From: Adineta ricciae
Taxonomy: Eukaryota; Rotifera; Eurotatoria; Adinetida; Adinetidae
Assembly: GCA_905250025.1 (NCBI GenBank)
Contig: CAJNOJ010000043.1
Coordinates: 248,001-312,000, forward strand
Length of the DNA stretch: 64,000 bases
Direction: 5' to 3'
The position numbers were made by a program, and so were the translations under genes. The notes under the pieces are model-generated. The model was given only the letters and a program-made list of their open reading frames with translations, ran no database searches and was not told where the DNA came from. Positions 1 through 13,184 of this stretch are shown here, one piece after another; position 1 is the stretch's first letter; every line of letters starts with the position of its first letter.

Positions 1-3000
1 ATGGCAATTGTTGTAAAACTTCGATAAAATCAAATTCAATTTCAGTATTGTTAAGAAGATGAAGTATCACCGTCGTGATTTTCTCGGAATTTCTAAGTCG
101 GAATCAGAACGGAGTGAAAAACAAATGAAAAGTGATGGATTGGTTACTTGTTTAATGAATTGAGAAGAACTTTGAATAAGATATGAGCAACGATCTTCCG
201 ATCGCCACTGGATTTGTCTTGAGATAGAGCGATGCAATAATCTTCGGCGTATTCGAAATCTTGCAGTTCGTCGATAAGAATTTGAAAAGCTTGATCGAAG
301 TGGTTCATCTGCAATCAAGAGAGAGCTTTGAGAAAAGAACAATCGCACCGAAGAGATTTACTTTGCCATGGAGAAGAGCGACTTCTCGACGTAATCGACT
401 CGATTGATTGACCCGATTTAGCACCGATTGGACGCGATATGAATTAGATGTAATAATAAATGTTTGAAGTTTGGAGCTAATCGATTTAATGGAGAGATGA
501 TTCGATAGAGGGAAAGTTCTATAGAATCATACCGAATTTGTTCGTTGGCATCATCAGACTTCGATAAAACTTGATCAAGATAGATGTTCACCAGCATTGT
601 GTGAATTTGTTCCGACTAAAAATAAGCGAACAGGTTCCTATCGCAATTTCAACACTCTTCTGTTGATTTGTACACTATAAAACTCAACCTTACCTCAATC
701 TTCAACTTGAATATTACATGTTCCAAGTACAGCGTTAACATCGTGGAATACTTTCTGATCGCACCAATCACTCGATCTGTACAAAATGGATCAGTTTTTG
801 CTTCAGTTCGATGTTGACTGGTAAATATCTACAAACCAACAAACAATTAATTCCTTGCTGAATCTTCCGAAAACTCAATCAGACCTTCAACGCTAATTCT
901 TCTTCGTGTTGTTCTAACAGCCATTCAGCTGTTGAAAACGCTACCGATCGATCGATGTCTTTTTCCATGATATACTTAGCCAGGATCCAAACGCCTGGAA
1001 ATGTCTCATCGTGAGAATATTCATTCGAGACAAGTCTACGCTAAATAGAAAGATTATTAGATAGTTGTCAAACCAAAACATAAAAACATGCGTGCATTAC
1101 TTCTTCCAGATGTTCACAGTTTGCTCGTGTTTTTCGTGAGCAGAAGAGAGTAAAGCGGCAGCATGATAACATTTCGCATCAAGGAGGATATTACAATATT
1201 CAGCAGGGATTTGAGACGCGTGTAGTTCGAGGAAATCATTCAGTATTTCGCGAGATTTCGTGAGAATGTACGCTTTCAGTAAAGCTGGATAATAATTCTA
1301 AAGAAGGAAAAGCGAAATTTTCAGAATGCTTCCGCTAGTTTCATACTGGTTGACGGGAGAATTCTGCTGAGCGCTTGATGATGTAATCACAAAATGCATT
1401 CAACCATTGGCAATATTGAGTGATAAGATTCTCATCTATCGTTGGCCAAGGCGAATTCAAAGGTAAGAAATTGGGAATTTGGGTCATAATCTATGATAGA
1501 GAAGCAAAAAGTGTTGCTTTTTATGATGAAAGAGGTGTGATATGCCTCGTTGAAATCAATTTGAATATCATCAAATAATGTCAATGCGCGAACAACATTC
1601 ATAGCACCGAATTCAACAAAGGCGATACGTTTTTTAGTAGAAATAACCAATGGATTTGTGCGACGTTGTTTAATTGATGTACAATTACTTTCAGCTAATG
1701 TTAAAGCTTCTTGTAATCGATAACTGTTCAATAACTGATCGATTTGATCCTCGATACTCAATGGTTCTAGTAGGTAAATGTTATCTTTGTTTGTAACTAT
1801 AATAGTCTTGATATTTTCCTGTTGCATATTTGTTAGTGTTCGACAAAATTTTATCGGAATTTCTTGTTTGAGTTGATCATCCAAATAACTTCGAAAAGAA
1901 CTTCTTCATTTATCAATAATTACATTAAACAAAAAGACGGATTACCTATAGATGTGAATAGACTCTCGAACAAGAGCAATTAAATAAGGATGAGAATAGA
2001 TGAACTCAATCGGTGTATTGACAAACATTATTGGCGCGCGCTGACTCATACCTTGTAGGGAAGTAGTCACACCAACATTAGGGCCATTGAGTAAATATTG
2101 TCCCTAGAAATGAATTGGCCATGGTCACTTTCAGATCTAATCGTTCGCTGCATACTTACTGGAGAGATATTTGTGAAACATGTTGGTATATTAGGATCAT
2201 CTAACCTGAATATACTAATGAATGAATCGATCGATCGGCGATCAGCACCACTTGATGGACTGTAAGCAAAGTATTCTGCTTCTGTACACGCTAGAATGCC
2301 GCGATCATCCATTGCCTAGAAAATAATGAATATGAATCAAGGAACGAGTTCGCTAATGTCCAACTTACAACTGATGTAAATGAATCTTGAACGGACATTT
2401 CATACCGTAAATTCATGTTGTTCTTATCTAGTCGATAGATTTGTATTCTGTTCCGTTTCGTTGACACACACATCTAGATCACAGATGGTAATTTTAATCG
2501 GTTATCTTATTTCATTCGTTACATCGATGTATCCTCCTTGATATTGATCAGTTGCACTTGAGATTCCAAACGTGGAGATATTTTTCAATTTCATATTTGG
2601 AATCAACTAAACTCAAGATTGAGTTAATAGACAGTCAAATGAAATTCACATCCGTACTTGTAAATTATCGCTATCAAGTATTTGGACACAGTGATCACTT
2701 AATGTAAACAACCGATGGAGAGTTACAGTCACAACTTTGACTTTCATCACAGGCTTATGCTATGAATGAGAACAACCGATTGGAAATTCCTTTTCCAAAT
2801 ATATTTTTTACTGTTGCAAGATTTTGACTGGCAATGCAGAGACATTCGTATCCTTTGTCTTGGAGAGACGAAGGCCTTGATTCATCGGTGGTTCGTTCCC
2901 GTAGACGAAATTTGTGAACAAAACTAGAAAGAAATCGCATCAATCTTTCATTGATAAGCTCTTCTTATGTAACACATGTTTTTCTATTCCATTAAATATG

Positions 3001-5995
3001 CGCTGAACATCATTGTTCTTGTAGAAACTAAGCAAGTGTGAATAGCTTATTCATTCTCGGGTAAAGCCGACCGACGTTATGATGCATCTTTACGAAATAA
3101 ATGGTTAAGACTACATTTAACATTGAACTAGTTTATTCATGATTAGCTGATGCAGTTGTAACAGGTGTCTCTAATATCCTCTTAGAATAGAAGTACCCAC
3201 TTATCTCAATGCTCGTTTTCTGATCACATTCATCTTCAATGATATTATAACAAGCAGGCAAAATGCTTCTCGAGACTAACGCACATCGGTCGCGTGGCAT
3301 ACAAGAGTGTAATTGTAATGTCTATTAATCATCCATACGTCTGTAGAACGAAGTTTTATTTCTTCATGTCTTTAAACAAACATGAACGAGACGTTGTATC
3401 AAACAAACACTTTCCTAACAAAATAATCGTGTCTATGAAGTACGTTGAATTGTCGCTGATCCAAACTGAAATGCTTAGTGGTACGAAGATCGAATAAATA
3501 ATTAGCATCAAACGCAGTCGAGTATGAAATCACCGGATGGAGTGTCGAGAAATGGTCAAATGAATGATTGAAGTAGTACAAGTGACAGCAGTGTTTGACA
3601 GGTAGTATGCAATTTGGTTGATGAGGAAGTATACCAAGATGACCGTGTCTTTTCATACACTGATGTAACTCCACATGCTTCATATTCACTTTTCTTTGCT
3701 TGTTTATATTGGCGTTTCAGTTGCGTTGATGAACATTGAGATTCGTCGAGCAAGGATCGGAAGCAGTCGCGTAGACGCGAATAGATATCACAATCTGTAT
3801 TTAGTTGATCAGCGTAGGAAGAGTCTTGAATACAATTTTCAAATTTGAACTGACATATTTGAGGACGAAGCGGTTTTAACGAAGTAAGAATATGATATAA
3901 CTGACTGGTAGATCGCTGCTGTTGCTGTTGTTCGGTTAGAATACATACAGAGAGCATCAGAATGACGATCGATTCAATAAAGTACAAAGTTCGAGTGACA
4001 ATCATGAAAGAATCAGTTAGAATGATAACGATGAACACATATATATAAACAGAAAGCAAGTTGTCATTTATGTAGTGTAGGACATAACATACTGCGAGAA
4101 AGAAGATGAGACAATGATGAAGGCGAAGAAACGAAAAGAAATACGATAGGACCTGTTTCTCTTTTTCTCTTTCTCTTTCTTTGTTCTCTATTCATGTAAT
4201 AAAGAAGGAGCAGAAGAAGAAAATTCTCCGCCCGACATTTCTACTAGTCTTATACACGTAGAATTTTGCTTTATGTTAACTGATGATTATGATGGATGAA
4301 AAAATGACCATCAGCGATCGTTATCATACGGAGTGGAGAGATTCCATTAGCTGTCAGCATGAGACAAGATCCGTTTGGAAAATACAGCTTCATACCAGGC
4401 CAATTAATCGATCACTATCTTGTTTCTCGAGAGAGTCATTCACTTACGAAATAGAGTCATTTCTGTAAAACAATTCAATCAGCTCTGTTTCTCCCTCTCT
4501 CATTGAACGACACATTCATAAAAATCGACTATCGTTTGATCTCAACTTGTCAGGAATGGTTTCCTGCATCGATTTCTGTGTAAAATCGAAAAGAATTCTG
4601 ACTTTAACAAGCAGAATTAAGACTTGCCTGACAACGTACTGATTATATTTTTCTTTAATATGGATTCTAATCTGATCGCGAATGACATGAGAAAATGAGA
4701 AGCGGAGAAGAGAAAAACAGTTCTAATCACGGACATCAGGCAATCGTGTGACAGTTCAATTTGTTTCGCTTTCTTTTCTTTCCGCTCTTCCTTTCCTTAT
4801 TCTTTCAAGGATGTGCCAACATCTTCTATTTGCATCATTCTCTATTCAAACAAAGAAATCAACGCGGTAAAAGCATCTTCGATGAGACCGTCATTGTTTC
4901 CAAGGTATATTCATAATGTATTCCTCTTGTTGAACAAATGAATTGTTTAATGTATGCATGCGTAAGTGAGAAAAAGTTCAAAAGACCACAATTAAAAGGA
5001 GAAACGTCTCAAGGTTACACGTGCTGAGATCGATGTACATTCCTTAACGCTTATGCAAGAGATCGATTTTCACCACATGATGATATTGCTAAATTATTCT
5101 TTGCAGACATGAGATTCTTCATCTAACATTGACTTGTCTCATCGCATTGCATGGTAGAAAGACAAAACTTGATAGCGCACCATCGGATAATTTATCTCCA
5201 TAAGGAAACTGGCCAAATTGTGCACAAGTGTTAGATATTTTCTGTTATCTTTCTTTCTCCTCTAGTTACACGTTTCGTTGAATGATTAATATGACAAGTT
5301 CTAGGAAAAGGAAAAGGAGCCGAACTTTCCATTCAGCATCGCAACCCTACAGGGACGAACGATTCATTTTGCTTTTCTTTCATTGGATATGCATGCATGT
5401 CGATTAACAAAATCGAAACGAAATCTCTATGGGATTCTTTCAACTAGCGATTATTTCGGCAAAAAAAAACTAAATGAAAAGGCAAGGATAAAGGCAAAGG
5501 ACGCCAGTAATACACAAGTTAGCAATCTACCATCAATAAATCAATTAACTCTGATCCGGTGTTTATATATATGAGCACAATTTATGTAAAGAATGTGATC
5601 CTTATTGTGACCTCGAACTACTACTGAATGGCACTCATCGCCACCGGACAAGAAAAGCAAACGAATGATAGAAACATTTAATGGAATTGACATTCTTCTT
5701 CTTTTTCCGCTTGCTTTCATACTTAGATGTTCAATAAGTCAATAATAATGACTTACCCGTCGCTAGTGCCAATATATAAATCATTCGTGCGAATAGCGAA
5801 TGGATTTGTCGAAGGTGTTGAGTCGTTATTCGTGTCGATACACTCAATCTAATATGTAAAAAAGAAGCAGAGAATAACAAGCAATGATTTGGCTAGAAGA
5901 AAAAAAAACAAGGAAAGACCTACCTCTCCAATTTTACCATAGTTTTGTTTATTTCGAGACCATACGTTTATTATTGAAAAGAGACTGAGCGTCAT
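1..5995 (-). CDS. TGFBRAP1: TGFBRAP1/VPS3-like CORVET subunit (C-terminus beyond window)
   Basis: Endosomal tethering subunit: CORVET (Vps3/TGFBRAP1) acts in early endosome fusion with Rab5. I see an N-terminal CNH/WD-like domain in short exons: 5924-5995 (ATG at 5995), 5757-5848 encoding TNDLYIGTSDG, then 2812-2923 and 2658-2759 encoding HKPVMKVKVVTVTLHRLF. The linker exon at about 1432-1884 carries LLEPLSIEDQIDQLLNSYR, which fits the family segment PLxxQIxDLL. Near the left edge NHFDQAFQILIDELQDFEYA matches the clathrin-repeat segment EKALHILVHELQDFAAAEDYC of the human protein. Exon phases across 5757/2923 and 2812/2759 agree. The C-terminus, with the expected RING-like end, lies outside the window. 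The intron 2924-5756 is about 50 times longer than its neighbours. VPS39 is the alternative assignment; the N-terminus resembles TGFBRAP1 more. Confidence 0.85.
3556..4005 (-). CDS. Small secreted Cys-containing protein nested in TGFBRAP1 intron
   Basis: A 149-residue intronless ORF opens with ATG at 4005; the frame continues a little upstream without another ATG. Residues 1-25 are hydrophobic and could be a signal peptide, followed by a short poly-Gln run and a Cys-bearing helical region with the spacing CQFKFENC, DCDIYSRLRDCF, ESQC, EYEACG. This is the arrangement of small disulfide-bonded secreted domains such as nematode DUF19-like proteins, but I do not recognise the family. The ORF lies wholly inside the 2.8 kb TGFBRAP1 intron on the same strand. 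The last 35 residues (Ser/Thr-rich) may instead be intron if a donor after EYEACGV is used. It could also be a chance ORF. Confidence 0.4.
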   Translation of the reverse strand: MIVTRTLYFIESIVILMLSVCILTEQQQQQRSTSQLYHILTSLKPLRPQICQFKFENCIQDSSYADQLNTDCDIYSRLRDCFRSLLDESQCSSTQLKRQYKQAKKSEYEACGVTSVYEKTRSSWYTSSSTKLHTTCQTLLSLVLLQSFI

Positions 5996-7297
5996 TTCAA
6001 TTTAGACAAAATCTAGAAAAATATCAAATACAGAATTTGAAATACAAATGAATAGATGACAGCGAACATAGCGATTTGTAATGAATGAAGAAAATTTTGA
6101 CAAACACACCTCATGTTCATGAAACTCGTTACAGATTGGAATTCTTTGGAAAGTCCTGCCGATGTACAGCAAAGCTGTTTGAAAATTCTGAAATATGTAC
6201 GAAATATACAACAGAGCGCAACGGTAATTGCCGAAAGATTTCTCAAAGAAGTATCGTATGTCACACAGACATTATGCCTCATAAAGAGATTAGTAATCGA
6301 AACCGTGATATTTCCTGCGCAGTGCAATAGTCTAAAATCGGTCTTCAGTGGTCATCATTCCTAAGGCGCTACACATGATCGATTGGTCTCGGTACTCACA
6401 AATGCGTAATGATTTTTGCACGATTCGAGTTTTCCTAAAGAAAGTTCATACAATGCTAAGGGAAATATGTGAATTGTTCCACTTTTGTTTAGTTGAAAAG
6501 GTCGAAAAAAACGAAATTTTATTCAATACAGCTGGTCCTGTACCTTTCACTTTTCTATTAGTCGGATTTCCTCCAATCAAAATATACCATCAATCCTCAT
6601 TAGATCATAATGCATAGATAATTTATCTGATTTCGAAATATCTCATTCTTTACTAATGAGAATGTCACAAAACTTTTGCTAGAATGAAAATCCTCACAAA
6701 TAAAACTTCTCTGCTGATTCGCCGCTCAATTTTTACCTTACCTATTGACGTCATTCAGTATAACTTTCTGTGCGTGTGTTATCATATTGACGCGTTTGCT
6801 ATGCGTGTCTGTCTCTCTTCTCCCCTATTTCTCTTGCTTTCGTTCGCTCTCTCGTTCGTAGATTAACTATCTCTTTTTTTTCATATAAAAGTTAAATAAA
6901 ATAAACATATGTCAGATTCTAATTTGAGATCATTCACTCAACACTGGAGTGAATTAATATTAATAAAAACAGTGACGATTGTTTGACGTGTAAATACCTC
7001 GACTTCCAGGAGCGTCTCTCTCCTTTCCTTTTTTTTATTATTAACATCCAGCGGTTAGATTTGATTTTGTAAAAGAATGAGAATAGAATATCTCGATCAT
7101 TAATGTGAACAGATGGGTTTTACTACTTTTGTGCTTTCAGGCATCTTTTGATAAATATTCTAATGAAATTCGACATTCTTCGTTTCGTTTGCGTTTTATT
7201 AAATAGAAAAAGAGAGAAAAACATTTTGTTTATTGTTTTTCTTAAAAAAAAATTGTACTGATCGCGTCTTTCTATTCCTTCAGGTATTTTAACAATC
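5996..7297. other. Divergent intergenic region TGFBRAP1/vigilin
   Basis: This 1.3 kb separates the two start codons and should hold both promoters. Positions 6085-6364 are open in several frames on both strands (80-100 codons each), but none gives a recognisable protein. CT-rich tracts occur at about 6805-6860. A splice-acceptor-like CTTCAG at 7278-7283 lies 14 bases before the vigilin ATG, so vigilin's 5' UTR is probably cis- or trans-spliced there. Confidence 0.5.
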
Positions 7298-10200
7298 ATG
7301 GCTATGATGGTAACGGATGAGAATTATTTGAGAGAAAACGGCTTCAAAGATTCCAATGGTGTGACATTAACATCACCATCATCCGACAAGAATGAAGTCG
7401 ATGATATTCCAGATTACAATGAAGCATTTCCTCAATTATCGTCGAGACAATTCGATGTCAATCGATCGCACACATTTTTCACAGCACCATTTTCATCAAC
7501 AACCATGAATGAAACAAATGGAATGTTCAATACAACGGCATCAGCGTGTACGTCAACGAAAGTTGACGAAGACCGACGACGTAAATTAGCGATTCATGAA
7601 AAGTCAGCAACAACCAGAATTGTACGTTGTTTACAAAGTTTCGATAGTCTCACTTATATGACTTCACATCCACGGTACTTCTTCAGGTCACGAAGAAAAA
7701 TCGACACTAAAAGTATTTCAGTATAAACAAACCAAAAGTCGAGAGGACATAAAAATTCTCAATTATTGAAAATATGTTTACCGAAATAGAAACTGCATTT
7801 TTGTTTCTGATTAGATTGAAATTCCTCCTGAGGAACGAGTTGTGGACCATTCACGACGTGGTGGCAATCAGTCCACACGAAATAACGGCGTCAGTAATCC
7901 ATCCAATACAAATGGACAACCACTACAAAAATTATGCACACGTATTCAAAAAGAAACATGTAAAATTCAATATAATTTCTCTGTAGGAAGAAATATTGCT
8001 TTTGCGTTGTTTTAGCAACGAATATAGCGTTTTTCCATAAAGAAGAAAACTTAATTGTGACAATTACCGGTCGACCTGAACAAGTTCGTTCAGCTCAAGT
8101 TCAACTTCTTCGTGAATTACAAAAACCAGTGAAAATTGCGGTTGAAATTCCACTGGACTTTCATCGCTTCATCATCGGGCCACGTGGTGCAACTCTACGC
8201 TTGTTAGAACAAGAAACTCTAACGCGTGTCGCTGTACCACGGCAAGACAGTCCGTCAAATGCAATTATCATATCGGGTGCCAAAGACAATGTGAAATTAT
8301 GTGAACAAAGAATTCTTGAATTATATCATATCCAAGCGAACAAAGGTTATGAACGTTTGAATGTTCCTTATTTGTATCATCCGTGGATTCGCTATCAATT
8401 AGTGAATGATTTGCAGAAGCAATTGAAAGTAACAATCGATTTACCGCCACCGATCAAACAAACAGATGAAATATCGATCCGTGGCGAACGAGAACCTGTA
8501 GAACAGGCGAAGACGAGAATTATGCAATTCTTTCACAATATGGTAAGGATAATCATGCGTTGATTGGAAGATATTTTCATACTCGGCTTTGTTTAGGAAG
8601 GAAAAATCATGACTTTTCCGCTGGAAATTCCATGTGAACAACATCGATTTATTTTAGGTAAAAAAGGTGCTGGTTTGAAGGAAATCTTCGATAAAACAAA
8701 TGTGGTCGTTCGTATTCCCAACCAAGAGGACAATTCACCAACAATTCAAGTTATCGGTGAAACGAATAAAATTGGCGAGGCGATTACCATGATTTATAAA
8801 ATGGTAAAATAACAGTTTTCGATAACAAATCCTTTTGAACTTTGATTTCGTTTTGAATAGGCAAATGCTTTAACTGCTGTTCAAATTAATGCGCCGCACT
8901 GGATGCACAGTGTTGTCAGAGGTGATCGTAATGCGAACTTAGAAATTATTCGAAAGTCTCATCCGGAGGTACGACTCTTCTTCCGAGATGATCATATCGC
9001 ACTCGAAGGTCCACCTGAAGAAGTCGACCTTGTTCGTGGTCAAGTACAAACAGTGATCGACGATCTACGCAACACGAATACAACTTACTTAGAAGTTGAC
9101 ATCGATCCTCAGTATTACAAACAGTTGATCGGTAAAAATCAAATACGGTTGAGTGAAATTCAAGAGCAAACCGGTTGTGATGTCAAGTTTCCGAAAGACG
9201 AAGGCCGTCTGGTTAAATTAATGGGCACAAAAGAAAGTGTAGAAAAAGCTCGACAGATTCTTCTTGAACGAGTTCAAAAACTGGTAAGCTAAACAACTCA
9301 GCTTGTCTTTCACCATTGATGATTATCTAACGTTCGTTAATTTAGTCGAATGAGCGCACGACAAGTGTCAGTATCGACCCTCAATATTACCCACAAATCA
9401 TTGGTGTTAAAGGTAAAAAACTGGAAGAACTTCGTTCGAAATTTCACAATGTACAAATAACCTTTCCTGATGCCAAGAACAAAAGTGATAAAGTTACATT
9501 ACATGGCGATAAGGATGACGTTGAAAAATGTGCGAAATTTTTACAACAGAAGATCAAAGACCTATATTCGACAGAATTCGAAATATCCAAACGTTTGTAT
9601 CCTCTCCTTGTCGGCAAGAATGGCGCAAATATTCAACGTTTGCGTGAACAAATGCCCGATGTTCGTCTGGATATTCCTGTACCGGATGAGACAAAAGACT
9701 CCGTAATGGTTCGTTTAAACGGAAAGAAAGCTGATGTTGACAAAGCTCGTAAACTGCTCGACGATCACATTGCCCAATTAAGTGTTTCAGTCGAAAATTC
9801 CGCTGAGAAATATATGACCATTGATCCCAAATGGCATAGTCGATTCTTTCGAAATAAACTCAAATTGTTGAATGAATTACAACAACAGTATGGCGATATG
9901 CTGATCAAATTACCTGAACGAAACACCAAGTCTGATCAAGTTCTCTTACGTGGACCAAAAGGAGCTGTTGAACAAGTACAAAAGCGTTTAGAAGAATTGA
10001 TTGATACATGGCAAAACACAACCACCAAAGAAATATCGATTCCCCAACGGCATTACGGTTATTTACTTGCACAAGGTGGTTCATATATTCAACCTTTAGA
10101 GAAAGAACACAATGTTCAAATTAAATTTCCGCCGAGAAAAGATTCAAGCAATGGTGATCTCGTGCGAATCACCGGTCGAACAGACGATATCGATAAAGCT

Positions 10201-11600
10201 ATGGCTGCTCTTGAAAAAATGATTCCACTAGAAGCAACTTTAGACATTCCATACGAAGCGCATGGGCCATTGGTTGGTAAAAATGGTAGTGACTTAGAAA
10301 AATTAAGCGAACAGTATCCAGATGTACAAATAACTTTTCCACCTTTACAGTCAACATCAAATACCATATACCTACGCGGTCAAGCCGACCAAGTCGAAGG
10401 TTTAAAGAAAGAATTACTCGATCGTTATGAGAAATATCAAGCTGATAAAGTCGCCCGATCCTTCGAACTACGCTTTACCATTAAACCAGAATACCGCCCA
10501 TTGATCATCGGCTCACGTCGACGAACGATCAATAACTTGAAACAAAAACACGATGTTAATATACTTATATCGAATAGTCAAATGCCAACATCAGCTGTAG
10601 TACCCACACCTGCAGAATCGAATGGTTCAGATAAACTACATGATGACCAACAAGCGATTCCACAAGAAAATCATTCGTTATCAACTGAATCCACGTCGAA
10701 TGATGTCGAAATTTTGATTATTGGTTATGAGAGCAAAGCATTAGCATGCCGAGATGAAATTCTCAAACTCATAGAACGCTTCGATTCAACAATCACCATG
10801 GAAATTGAAATCGATCATCGTATTCACGCACGTATTATCGGTTCAGGTGGACAAAGACTACAACAGATCATGAAAGAATACGGCGTTGACGTCAAATTTC
10901 CTTCCAATAATCAAAGCGACAGCGTTCATGTTATTGGAACAGATCAAGACAAGATCGACGCTTGCATCGATCATTTACTAGCGCTTGAGGACGATTACGT
11001 TCAAGATCTTCCGCATCGATCTCAAGCACAAGGTGAATCAACATTTAGTCAACAACTATCCAATGCTCAACATCAGACTCGCCAACAAGAAGTGCCTTCC
11101 GCGAATAGTTTGTCAGTAATTCAACCAGCAAAGAACAACAACGCAAATAAACAGCAAAAACAAGCACCATTTAAAGTAAAAAATGCACCATGGACAGCAG
11201 GTGAACAAAATGGTTTTGACCATGAACAAGGCGCAATGAGAAATGGACACAGAAAACCGGCGAAAAAGGCGCCAAGCAAAGACGATTTAGGTTCGTAGAT
11301 TTGAAATACACAAAATTTTTTTCGAATCTCATCCGCCCACATTATCTCGAGGAAATTTCATCACGTTTTGATATGTAGCAAGTATTCAGTCGCTTCGACT
11401 CTCGAGATAACCGTTACGTTATCATAAAATGTCATCTATTTTTCCGCGATAAATGTACGTGTATGCTTGATTGTTTAGATGAATATCCTTCGTTCGCCGA
11501 TGGTCATACACTCACAACAAATGGTAATCATTCTCAAGTACATGAAACAACGGTGAGCAGAATACCTGTCGTTTGGGGTCCTCCGAAACGAAAACAATAA
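7298..11600 (+). CDS. HDLBP: Vigilin, multi-KH RNA-binding protein
   Basis: Vigilin binds mRNA and tRNA through tandem KH domains and associates with ribosomes at the ER. The model has seven exons: 7298-7621, 7815-7959, 8016-8542, 8597-8803, 8861-9283, 9346-11290 and 11479-11600, giving 1230 residues (human 1268). KH GxxG loops are visible as FIIGPRGA, FILGKKGAG, QIIGVKGKK, LLVGKNGAN, PLVGKNGSD and RIIGSGGQR. Other repeats have divergent loops (VVRGDRNAN, RFFRNKLK), as in the human protein. The C-terminus keeps the family signatures KNAPWTAG and DEYPSFADG and ends VVWGPPKRKQ. The long exon 6 carries about eight KH repeats. The only uncertain junction is 7621/7815, where the N-terminal linker is poorly conserved. 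Confidence 0.95.
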
Positions 11601-12405
11601 GAAATGAAAATGCATTATCGTGAAATATCACGTGAAAAAACTGTGATTCTTTTGTTTTGTTTTTCTCTTTTTATTTGAACTTATTTACATATTTGTCCGT
11701 ATTTTGCTCAACTTGTCTGACTTCAACCTATTCTCTATCTGATAAACTTACTTTCTTATATTCTCCGCTCTCTCTTTCGCACACTATACATATATTTATA
11801 TTCTTCAACATATTATTCTTCTCTTAGGGGTTGTTGTGATTTCGATATTTATTGCGAGAGAATTTAAAAACGAACAAACGCATGCGTAGAAGACTTTTTT
11901 AAGGGTGATTATTCGGTTCTCATTATGCAATACGTTCTTTTCTCTTCTCATTTATATGTACATACCCAGTCTTTTTCTATCACTTTCGCATTGTTCCACA
12001 AGCTATTAGTTTCAAACTTGTCAGTCGTTGTGAGAAGCAGGTCTTTTGTTATTTTTCTTTTATTTATCGGGGATGTCATGCGTTCATTCGTTTTCGTCAG
12101 TCGAGAATGAGCGCACGGTTAGTGTGGTGATTTTCATTGGATATTTTGACGAAAGCCAGTATTGTTTATATGGTTGAGTTTTTTGTTTTGCTTAAAAAAA
12201 ATACAAGAGTTCGGCATTGCGCATAGAAGTTCTTCTATTGTTATGAAATTTGTTGTTTTGTTCTTCTTCTGCTGCAGACTTATGCTCGCTCTTTTATCAT
12301 ATTATTTCATTTCTCTTTCAAAATAAACAAACACATATATAAATGGTTATTGATATATGATTCATACTCCACTTCAAGACGTCTCTATTCTTCATCATTT
12401 CAATA
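11601..12405. other. Vigilin 3' UTR and spacer
   Basis: AT- and CT-rich sequence downstream of the vigilin stop. Short ORFs here (for example 11925-12110) look like random Phe/Leu/Ser-rich translations of pyrimidine tracts. I see no gene. Confidence 0.5.
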
Positions 12406-12636
12406 TCTATATATATAAAGAAGAAAGTTTGTCTGTCTGTCTGTCTGTCTGTCTGTTCGCTATGCATTCAGTCCCTGTAGCAGCTATCGGCGTGGAACTT
12501 TCCACAATGCTTCTTGAGGCCCAGAGGAAGGTCGACATCTACTTTTCCCCGAGAACAAAGGAGCCAGCCCTTTGCTGCAGGCAATATATGAAACGGACCA
12601 ATAGGAATGCGAGATTTCCAAAATTGAGAAAATTAA

Positions 12637-12953
12637 TAGCGAAGGCGGCCGAAGGCCGTCTGAGCGCTCAAAGACAACAATCCACATGTTCGACCTGTGC
12701 TTGGGAGTCCTGTGCATGCTACAAGCAACCTGCGAAGCTGACCAATAGGATTGCGAGATGTGAAAATTGCAGCGGGTCGGTAGCGAAGGCGGCCGAAGGC
12801 CGTCTGAGCGCACATAGACATCAATCCACGTGTTCTGCCTGTGCACGCTACAAGCAACCTTGGACGCTAACCAATTGGATTGCGAGATGTGAAAAATTGC
12901 AGCGGGTCGGTAGCGAAGACCGTCTGAGTGCTCAAAGACAACAATCCACGTGA
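12637..12953 (+). repeat. Internal tandem repeat of the Helentron-like element
   Basis: Three units, about 143 and 130 bp apart, each contain CTGAGCGC or CTGAGTGC followed by CAAAGACAACAATCCAC or a close variant, and ACCAATAGGATTGCGAGATG upstream. The first two contain the palindromic GGCGGCCGAAGGCCGTC; the third lost part of it. This tandem array explains the long ORFs seen here on both strands. Confidence 0.75.
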
Positions 12954-13139
12954 TCTCTACGCCTATAATAGTTCGGTGAATGCTACAGATAATCTGCGAA
13001 ACTCACCAATAGCGTTACAGGATCTCAAAAAATGAAGATAAATGTCGAGGGTGGGTGAATTCGAAGGATATAAGGTATGAAGTGACGTGATAGTGAGAAA
13101 GAGGTCGATGAATGAGTAGCTGGAGTGTAGAATGAATAT

Positions 13140-13140
<1 letters not shown>

Positions 13141-13179
<39 letters not shown>
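13141..13179. repeat. (GA)n microsatellite
   Basis: About 19 uninterrupted AG dinucleotides inside the Helentron-like element. Confidence 0.95.

Positions 13180-13184
<5 letters not shown>

Noticed and set aside
4283-4468. Short plus ORF inside the TGFBRAP1 intron
   Set aside because: 61 codons, no domain, no splice context; random.
5383-5574. Short plus ORF inside the TGFBRAP1 intron
   Set aside because: 63 codons, Lys/Asn-rich from A-rich DNA, no support.
12430-12457. CTGT array as a possible CRISPR-like or telomeric repeat
   Set aside because: A simple tetranucleotide run without spacers, explained as the subterminal part of the Helentron-like element.
12357-12953. 198-codon plus ORF and overlapping minus ORFs (12484-12857)
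   Set aside because: They are translations of the Helentron-like element's tandem repeats; the periodic sequence keeps several frames open and no known domain appears.
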